Assembly: GCA_014860445.1 (NCBI GenBank)
Contig: JACZJT010000012.1
Location: forward strand, 106,662 to 170,661
Length of the DNA: 64,000 nucleotides
Direction of reading: 5' to 3'
Source: Burkholderiales bacterium
GTDB taxonomy: Bacteria > Pseudomonadota > Gammaproteobacteria > Burkholderiales > SG8-39
The position numbers and the translations under genes were made by a program. A model generated the notes under the pieces. The model was not told where the DNA came from. It worked only from the letters and a program-made list of their open reading frames with translations, and made no database searches. Shown here one piece after another: positions 59,185-64,000 of the stretch (position 1 is its first letter; each line of letters starts with the position of its first letter).

Positions 59185-59649
59185 ATGAAAAGATTAATCG
59201 CTGCACTCGCTGCAACCCTGTTTGCCGCCTCCGTATTCGCCCAGGCCGCCGCGCCTGCGACGCCCGCAACACCGGCTGTAGTGAAAGCAGAAGCCAAAGC
59301 CGATAAAGCGGATAAGAAAGCGAGCCAATCCGAAGCGAAGGTGGACACCAAGGCCGATGCCAAAGTAGCCGCAGCGGATGCAAAAGCTGCCAAGGCCGCA
59401 GCCGCCGCCGATGCCAAAGCCGCAAAAGCCAAGGCTGCCGCCGACAAGAAAGCCGCCAAAGCCGAAGCCAAGGCCGCAAAAATCAAAACTGCAGCCGATG
59501 TCAAAGCCGCCAAGAAGTTGGCTGCGGCCGATGTCAAGGGCGCGAAAGTGAAAGCCGAGGCGAGGGCGGAAAAAGCGTCGGCCAAAGCCGACACCGCAGC
59601 CGTCAAAGCCGAAGGCGACGCCGAAGTGAAAGCCGCTGCCGCCAAGTAG
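59185..59649 (+). CDS. Alanine/lysine-rich exported protein
   Basis: 154 residues: signal peptide (MKRLIAALAATLFAASVFAQ), then a low-complexity region of Ala, Lys, Asp and Glu with units such as ADAKAAKAAAAADAKAAKAK, predicted to be a long charged helix. It resembles histone-H1-like or TolA-like tracts, but the signal peptide points to the periplasm. No family is assigned. It has no copy of the shared 20-mer motif upstream. A strong terminator follows. Confidence 0.8.
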   Translation: MKRLIAALAATLFAASVFAQAAAPATPATPAVVKAEAKADKADKKASQSEAKVDTKADAKVAAADAKAAKAAAAADAKAAKAKAAADKKAAKAEAKAAKIKTAADVKAAKKLAAADVKGAKVKAEARAEKASAKADTAAVKAEGDAEVKAAAAK

Positions 59650-59665
59650 TCCGCGCTACAGTTTC

Positions 59666-59697
59666 AAAAAAAAGACAGGCTTGCCTGTCTTTTTTTT
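59666..59697. terminator. Intrinsic terminator after the Ala/Lys-rich gene
   Basis: Stem AGACAGGC / GCCTGTCT around TT, extended by eight A on the left and eight or more T on the right. It works for the plus-strand gene and could also end minus-strand transcripts. Confidence 0.9.
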
Positions 59698-59754
59698 GAG
59701 CTGTCGCAGCGCGTTCTGTCTGCGCGTAGCGCAAGTCCCCCAGGCTATTAGGGC

Positions 59755-59879
59755 GTATTTCAGAATTGAGATATCAAGAAATTGTCATTCCGAGCGCAGC
59801 GAGGAATCTGCTTTTTGATTCAGGCAAGAAGCAGATTCCTCAGCCGACGGCTTCGGAATGACAGGTAATTTTGAAATAA
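59755..59879. repeat. Dispersed palindromic element, copy 3
   Basis: Core 59784-59862 with the same arms as copies 1 and 2, plus inverted outer flanks TATTTCAGAATTG and TAATTTTGAAATA. It ends five bases from the stop of the mlaC-like gene, the same distance as copy 2 from its gene. Confidence 0.9.
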
Positions 59880-59883
59880 CTTC

Positions 59884-60525
59884 CTAGCTGCTGGGCGCCG
59901 CGGAACGCGACCCGAGCTGGCGGTTCTTGTCCGCCAGCGCCTTGATCAGGCCGTCCACGCCGCCGTCGCGTACCGATGCGGAAAACGAGTCGCGGTAAGT
60001 CGTGACCAGGCTGATTCCCGCGACCGTGATGTCGAAGACTTTCCATCCGGCCGGTGTTTTCACCATATCGTAGTTCATGGCAATCGGCTCGGTTCCGGAT
60101 TGCTTCACCACGGTTTTGACCGTAACCTCGGTATCGGCGGGTGTCGAACGCATGCTTCTGAATTCGATCGTCTGGTCGCGATAGCTCGACAGCGCAGTCG
60201 AATAGGTGCGCACCAGCAGAATCCTGAATTCCGCAGTGAGCTCCGCCTGCTGTTCAGGCGTGGCGACGCGCCAGTTGCGCGCGACGGCCATCTGGGTCAT
60301 GCGCGGAAAATCGAACAGCGGCAGAACCTTGGTTTCGACCAGGCTGGCGACTTGCGACGGCCGCCCGGCTTCGAGGTTTCGCTCCCTTTTCATTGCCGCG
60401 ATTACCTCCAGCGTCGTCGACTGCAACAGTACGTTGGGCGCGACTTCCTGCGCCGGCGCGGCCGGTGCGGCCAGCGCCAATGTCAGCAGCAGTGCCGAAC
60501 TCATCTTTTTCTTGAACTTAAGCAT
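59884..60525 (-). CDS. MlaC/Ttg2D-type phospholipid-binding ABC transporter substrate protein (copy 1)
   Basis: 213 residues with a signal peptide (LLLTLALAAPAAPAQ) and the MlaC fold: VETKVLPLFDFPRMTQMAVARNW, LLVRTYSTALSSYRDQ, VNYDM-like strands and VAGISLVTTYRDSF. The family carries phospholipids across the periplasm between MlaA and MlaFEDB. No mlaFEDB lies nearby. ATG 60525 has GAGGAAA upstream. A paralogue lies directly upstream. Confidence 0.88.
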   Translation of the reverse strand: MLKFKKKMSSALLLTLALAAPAAPAQEVAPNVLLQSTTLEVIAAMKRERNLEAGRPSQVASLVETKVLPLFDFPRMTQMAVARNWRVATPEQQAELTAEFRILLVRTYSTALSSYRDQTIEFRSMRSTPADTEVTVKTVVKQSGTEPIAMNYDMVKTPAGWKVFDITVAGISLVTTYRDSFSASVRDGGVDGLIKALADKNRQLGSRSAAPSS

Positions 60526-60665
60526 ATGATTTCCTCGGTCCCTTGCCCGGACGGCAACAGACAGTGTTGAAGCTCACGCAAGCAGCCCGCGTCCGACGGT
60601 GGCACGCTGCGTGTTAGCGCCCGGACCGGGCGCAAATCGACCGCTGGTATCAAGCGGATCCTCTA

Positions 60666-61364
60666 CTACTGCCCTCTTTGGAATATGCTCTGGAAGATCG
60701 CGTGCACAAGCCGGGATTTTTCCCAGAACGAAGACTTGACGGTGTTGAATTTCGAGCCGCCATCCTGGTTCCTGGCGACGAGAAATCTGATCAGGTTGTC
60801 GATGCCGCCGTCGCGAACCTTTTCGGCGAATACCTCGCGATAGGTCGTAATCAGGCGCACGCCCGCAACCTTGACGTCGTAGATCTTCCAGCCGGCCGGC
60901 GTTTTCTCCATTTCGTAGTCCAGGGTCAGCCGTACTTTGCCCGCCTGCCTGACCTCCGACCTGACCATGACGTCGGTAGCCATGTGCGCCGCGCGCAGAG
61001 GCTTGAATTCGACGACTTCGTCGCGATATTGCGCAAGCGCAGTGGAATAGGTCCGCACCAGCAGCGTCTTGAATTCCTCGGTGAGTACCTTCTGCTGTTC
61101 CGCTGTCGCCAGGTGCCAGTTGCGCGCCATCGCGAGCCGGGTCATGTGGATGAAATCGAACAGCGGCGCGATATCGGTTTCGACCAAAATCGCGACTTTT
61201 GCAGGGTCAACGGCCCCGGGTTCCCGGTCGGGATTTATTTTGTCGATGACCTTGACCGCAACCGCCCGCAGCAGCGCATCCGGCGCAAGGTCCCGCGCAA
61301 GCGCCGCCGGCGCGGCGAGCGTCAACGCCAACATCAGCGCGCATCTTGCGATCGAGCCTTGCAT
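60666..61364 (-). CDS. MlaC/Ttg2D-type phospholipid-binding protein (copy 2)
   Basis: 232 residues with a signal peptide (LMLALTLAAPAALARD). Clearly homologous to the adjacent copy (VETDIAPLFDFIHMTRLAMARNW, LLVRTYSTALAQYRDEVVEF, KTPAGWKIYDVKVAGVRLITTYREVF). It has a longer C-terminal tail (KFNTVKSSFWEKSRLVHAIF). A divergent tandem pair, 140 bp apart on the same strand. The start was set at 61364; the frame upstream is shadow. Confidence 0.87.
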   Translation of the reverse strand: MQGSIARCALMLALTLAAPAALARDLAPDALLRAVAVKVIDKINPDREPGAVDPAKVAILVETDIAPLFDFIHMTRLAMARNWHLATAEQQKVLTEEFKTLLVRTYSTALAQYRDEVVEFKPLRAAHMATDVMVRSEVRQAGKVRLTLDYEMEKTPAGWKIYDVKVAGVRLITTYREVFAEKVRDGGIDNLIRFLVARNQDGGSKFNTVKSSFWEKSRLVHAIFQSIFQRGQ

Positions 61365-61391
61365 CTGGCTTAAATGGATAGCGAACAAGCG

Positions 61392-61418
61392 AAAACCAGG
61401 CGCGTCAAGCGCGCCTGG
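61392..61418 (-). terminator. Intrinsic terminator after the glycine-zipper gene
   Basis: Stem CCAGGCGCG / CGCGCCTGG with loop TCAAG; on the minus strand TTTT follows directly. It separates the csbD-like/glycine-zipper pair from the mlaC-like genes. Confidence 0.75.
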
Positions 61419-61429
61419 CCGCAAGCCGC

Positions 61430-61648
61430 TTACTTCGGCTTGGTGACCTCGTGACCGACAACGCCGCCGACCGCCGCGCCCGCTGCCGTGCCCAACACAC
61501 CGCCGCCCAGCACATTGCCCGCAACGCCGCCGAGAACCGCGCCGGTGGCCGTGCCTTTGTCCTGCGTGCTCATACCCGCACAACCGCCCAGGCCGATCAG
61601 AACCGCCGCTGCAACTGCACTAACTGAATATTTTCCTATGGTTTTCAT
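61430..61648 (-). CDS. Glycine-zipper lipoprotein
   Basis: 72 residues: lipobox IGLGGCAG, then glycine-zipper repeats GAVLGGVAGNVLGGGVLGTA and AGAAVGGVVGHEV. Similar small outer-membrane lipoproteins stabilise the envelope. It lies 109 bp downstream of the csbD-like gene on the same strand and is probably cotranscribed with it. Confidence 0.88.
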   Translation of the reverse strand: MKTIGKYSVSAVAAAVLIGLGGCAGMSTQDKGTATGAVLGGVAGNVLGGGVLGTAAGAAVGGVVGHEVTKPK

Positions 61649-61757
61649 TTTGCCGCCTTTATGTCAAACATCTGGTTGAAATGGTGTAGCTGTTTGCGAT
61701 CGAATGCGGCTCGCAATCGTCGCAGCCGCCCGCCATCGCGCGGGTGTTCACTCTGTA

Positions 61758-61976
61758 TTACTTGATGTGGATCGTGTCCTTCATGCGCTGTTGCCACGCT
61801 TCGAGCTGCTTTTCCGTTTCGTCCTTGGAAAGTCCGTAGGCTTCCTGGATCTTGCCGGCCAGGCTGTCGCGCTTGCCCGCTATCACGTCCAGCTGATCGT
61901 CGGTGAGCTTGCCCCACTGCTCTTTGACATTGCCCTTTACCTGCTTCCAGTTGCCTTCGATGCGATCCCAGTTCAT
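61758..61976 (-). CDS. CsbD-family stress protein
   Basis: 72 residues: MNWDRIEGNWKQVKGNVKEQ, WGKLTDDQLDVIAGKRDSLAG, KIQEAYGLSKDETEKQL. A soluble, hydrophilic CsbD family member; general stress protein in other bacteria, mechanism unknown. ATG 61976 is the family start. The promoter with the shared motif lies 74-118 bp upstream. Confidence 0.95.
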   Translation of the reverse strand: MNWDRIEGNWKQVKGNVKEQWGKLTDDQLDVIAGKRDSLAGKIQEAYGLSKDETEKQLEAWQQRMKDTIHIK

Positions 61977-62049
61977 GGTTTTGTCCTTTGCGTTGGAGGA
62001 AACACCGGCCCGGTGCGTGCACCGCCCTAGCCTTTGCCCCACGCATACC

Positions 62050-62094
62050 AGTCTAGGGTGAATGCGCAGTGCAGTCTGTGTGCCAGCGCACACA
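62050..62094 (-). promoter_or_regulatory. Promoter of the csbD-like gene with Crp/Fnr-type palindrome
   Basis: Motif 62075-62094 contains TGTGTGC-CAGC-GCACACA (7-bp perfect arms). TAGACT (62050-62055) lies exactly 19 nt downstream on the minus strand. Confidence 0.7.
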
Positions 62095-62102
62095 TGCGGA
62101 CA

Positions 62103-63278
62103 CTACTGCCCGAGCAACTCGCCAACCGATTTCAGCGCTTCGATGCGGTCGCAAATCACTTTGACGATGGCGAGCAGCGGTGCACCGAGCAACAGCCCCC
62201 AGACGCCCCAAAGCCAGCCGAAAAACAGCAAAGCGATGAACAGCACTGCCGCGTTCACGCGCGCCGCGCGGCTCTGCAGCCAGGTCACGAACACATGTCC
62301 GATCGCCGCGGCGACGAGCAGGGCCGCGCCCGGGATCGCCAGCGCATGCAGCGTCGATCCAAACTGAAGAAAGGCGGCCACCCCGCTTCCAAGCACCATC
62401 AGCGCCGAACCCAGGTAGGGAATGAAGTGCAGCACGCCGGCGGCAACGCCCCACACGCCCGCATGTTCCATGCCGAGCGCCTCGAATGCGAGCCAGGTAC
62501 CGATTCCGACCAGCGTATTGGACAGAAGCATGACCAGCAGGTAGCGCTGCACCTGGGAATCGATCTCCTCGAGCATGCGCACCGCATCCTTCTTGCGCGA
62601 CAGGGAGGGACCGACCAAATACACCAGCTTGCGCCGGAAATGCACTCCGGAAGCCAGCAGAAAATAGGCGAGCAACAGCACCATCGGCGTCTGCGCAGCA
62701 ACCGTGATCAATAACCGCGACTGCGCGACGGCGTAGTCGCGCAACCAGACGGAGGACTCCGGCGTACGTACCGCGGCGGCGCGCTTTCCCGGTTTCAGGG
62801 TGGCGTCCGCCGTCGCGCCCTGGATTTCATTGGCGGCCTCCTGCATATTCTGCAGCGGTGTCTTTTTGCCGCTCGCGCGCGAGACGCTCATCTCCTGGCG
62901 CAGCTTGCGCGCGGCCTCGGGCAGCCTTTCGATCATCGCCGCGGTATCGCCGCTCAAGGCGTAGCCTATCCAGGACAGGCTGCCGACCACGGCGAGCAGA
63001 GCCAGCGCCGCGCCGGCGGCGCGCGGCACGTAGTGCGCCTCGAGCCAATCGACCACGGGACGCAGCGCGTAACTCGTCAGGATGCCGATCAGCAATGGCA
63101 CGAAGAAGGCGCGCGCGAGGTAGAGCGCGGCGACCAGCGCGATCCCCGCCAGAACCGTCAGCGCCAAGCTCATGCCGGAATTGCGCCGCCGGTCCCCGCG
63201 CGCGACGGCGTCTTCCGCGGTCGCGGCAGTTTGTTCGGATTCGACTTCCAGGCCGGCAACGCCGGGGGCGGCATCCAT
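62103..63278 (-). CDS. AI-2E family transporter (PerM/YdiK type)
   Basis: 391 residues with about eight membrane segments (SLALTVLAGIALVAALYLARAFFVPLLIGIL; FIPYLGSALMVLGSGVAAFL; AAVLFIALLFFGWLWGVWGLLLGAPLLA, in parts) and the family YLG and WGLLLGAP motifs. Members are annotated as AI-2 exporters or sodium/proton antiporters; substrate unknown. The start at 63278 overlaps the upstream stop (TGATG). Confidence 0.85.
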   Translation of the reverse strand: MDAAPGVAGLEVESEQTAATAEDAVARGDRRRNSGMSLALTVLAGIALVAALYLARAFFVPLLIGILTSYALRPVVDWLEAHYVPRAAGAALALLAVVGSLSWIGYALSGDTAAMIERLPEAARKLRQEMSVSRASGKKTPLQNMQEAANEIQGATADATLKPGKRAAAVRTPESSVWLRDYAVAQSRLLITVAAQTPMVLLLAYFLLASGVHFRRKLVYLVGPSLSRKKDAVRMLEEIDSQVQRYLLVMLLSNTLVGIGTWLAFEALGMEHAGVWGVAAGVLHFIPYLGSALMVLGSGVAAFLQFGSTLHALAIPGAALLVAAAIGHVFVTWLQSRAARVNAAVLFIALLFFGWLWGVWGLLLGAPLLAIVKVICDRIEALKSVGELLGQ

Positions 63279-63712
63279 CAATCCACACCGGCAATGATGG
63301 TTACCGGCTCCCCGCGCCTCCATGTCGCGGGGTTGGCGTCTTCAATCACGCGCATCGATCCATCCCGCATGCGTATGGTGATTGCATACTTTCCAGGCTT
63401 CTTCGTTTCGATTTCGCCGCGGTTTCGGGTCGCAATCCGGGGCGGTGACCTGACCGGGCTTGATTCGTCCGCAGACTGGATTTCCTGCACCGACTCGATC
63501 ACGCCGCATTCGGCGCACCGGGGGTTCGGTGCGGCAAGGGCTACACCAGTCGGCACCGCGGCCACGTCAATGTCCGCAGCCGGCGCGACACCACCGTCAA
63601 ATCCCTGGGCCGAGACCACGAGCGCGACAATGGCGATTCCGCCGGCCAGGAACGCGGCAATGCGTCCTACCGGCAGCGAATGGTGCGGAGGCTCATGCGC
63701 TAGTGTGTTCAT
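63278..63712 (-). CDS. Membrane-anchored protein with CxxC motif, unknown function
   Basis: 144 residues: a membrane segment (IAAFLAGGIAIVALVVSAQ), a periplasmic Ala-rich part, then CAECGVIESVQEIQ and a C-terminal beta-rich part (YAITIRMRDGSMRVIEDANP, TWRRGEPVTIIAG). The last part resembles the C-terminus of SlyB-like proteins. The CxxC could bind metal or haem or be redox-active. Cotranscribed with the AI-2E gene. Confidence 0.75.
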   Translation of the reverse strand: MNTLAHEPPHHSLPVGRIAAFLAGGIAIVALVVSAQGFDGGVAPAADIDVAAVPTGVALAAPNPRCAECGVIESVQEIQSADESSPVRSPPRIATRNRGEIETKKPGKYAITIRMRDGSMRVIEDANPATWRRGEPVTIIAGVD

Positions 63713-63776
63713 TTGGCTTTTCCTGAGGGTCCCGAAACCCGGCGTAGCAACGCTCCGACTGGAATCTCGATGGCTG

Positions 63777-63821
63777 ATTGTGCCTTTGACGCACGCCGAA
63801 TTCCGTGCGCTGGCCCACGTA
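63777..63821 (-). promoter_or_regulatory. Promoter of the CxxC protein-AI-2E operon with Crp/Fnr-type palindrome
   Basis: Motif 63802-63821 contains GTGCGCTGGCCCAC. CACAAT (63777-63782) lies exactly 19 nt downstream on the minus strand. The motif lies 90 bp before the start codon. Confidence 0.6.
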
Positions 63822-63846
63822 GAGCCAAATTCAGAATTAGTGAAAC

Positions 63847-63881
63847 GAGCAGATTCCTCGAGCGACGCCTCGATATACAGG
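63847..63881. repeat. Half copy of the dispersed palindromic element
   Basis: AGCAGATTCCTCGAGCGACG followed by a degraded CGGAATGACAGG-like end. Only the right arm is present, with a CAGAATTAG remnant upstream. Confidence 0.5.
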
Positions 63882-63926
63882 GTTTATTGAGTATTACCTA
63901 ACTCCATGACGGTTTCCGGGACGATC

Positions 63927-64000
63927 GCCCCCTCACCCCAGCCCTCTCCCCCGTTGCCGGTGGAGAGGGGGAAAACCCCCTCTCCCGCTTGGGCGGGAGA
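63927..64000. repeat. CCCTCTCCC/GGGAGAGGG intergenic repeat, cut by window end
   Basis: CCCCCTCACCCCAGCCCTCT, then GGAGAGGGGG, AAAA, CCCCCTCTCCCGC and GGGCGGGAGA. Nested inverted repeats of a kind found between genes in many proteobacteria. Nothing else is seen in 63822-64000 apart from the half element. Confidence 0.75.

Noticed and set aside
59701..59735. Possible fifth copy of the Crp/Fnr-type motif (TCTGTCTGCGCGTAGCGC)
   Set aside because: Core symmetry and the 19-nt spacing to a -10 box are missing, and no gene starts nearby.

Overview
The window is a high-GC proteobacterial chromosome segment, most likely from a betaproteobacterium. The evidence is gene content and order: rpsP-rimM-trmD-rplS, ffh, a pilC-pilD-coaE-zapD-yacG run, a fused Nudix/ThiE gene next to a DUF815 ATPase, argJ-secA, and a complete mraZ-to-lpxC division and cell wall (dcw) cluster. 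MurE carries the meso-diaminopimelate motif, and LpxC shows a Gram-negative envelope. I saw no rRNA, tRNA, CRISPR array, phage gene or transposase.

Layout. 1-2.9 kb: the end of an oligopeptide/dipeptide ABC importer (two ATPases) followed by argE. 3-6.5 kb (minus): ribosome and tRNA-modification operon plus ffh. 6.5-12.7 kb (plus): a cytochrome c assembly-like membrane protein, a CorC/HlyC protein, then pilC-pilD-coaE-zapD-yacG, with pilB missing. 12.7-19.7 kb (minus): Nudix-ThiE, DUF815 ATPase, argJ, secA, an M23 peptidase; a DciA-like gene diverges. 20.3-39.4 kb (minus): the dcw operon, reading mraZ, rsmH, ftsL, ftsI, murE, murF, mraY, murD, ftsW, murG, murC, murB, ddl, ftsQ, ftsA, ftsZ, lpxC. 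It is driven by a clear promoter with MraZ boxes. 39.5-45.8 kb: an AT-rich spacer with a relic of a RutE-like reductase, then glycogen genes glgC, glgA and glgP with a DUF2934 gene. 45.9-50 kb: EgtD, a PbpG endopeptidase and an ATM1-type ABC exporter. 50.3-56.2 kb: a beta-oxidation operon (fadE, thiolase, multifunctional FadJ-like). 56.3-63.7 kb: a cluster of small envelope and stress genes around a Crp/Fnr-type regulator.

Two observations stand out. First, the stress cluster has four copies of a palindromic 20-mer (consensus TCTGTRYGCYRGCGYACA plus two bases). Each sits exactly 19 nt from a -10-like hexamer of form NANNNT, in six promoter directions. This places the motif centre at about -41.5, the class II position for Crp/Fnr activators, and one of the six promoters is that of the regulator gene itself. 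Second, three junctions inside the dcw operon (murF/mraY, ftsW/murG, murG/murC) each hold a micro-ORF coupled by stop/start contact to the gene before it and to the gene after it. Two of these begin with a copy of the downstream gene's own first codons; the third is built of 90-bp in-frame tandem repeats.

Other items: three dispersed, roughly 120-bp palindromic elements (two ending 5 bp from a stop codon, one inside the fad operon), a second family of small intergenic palindromes, two tandem MlaC paralogues, and an orphan EgtD.
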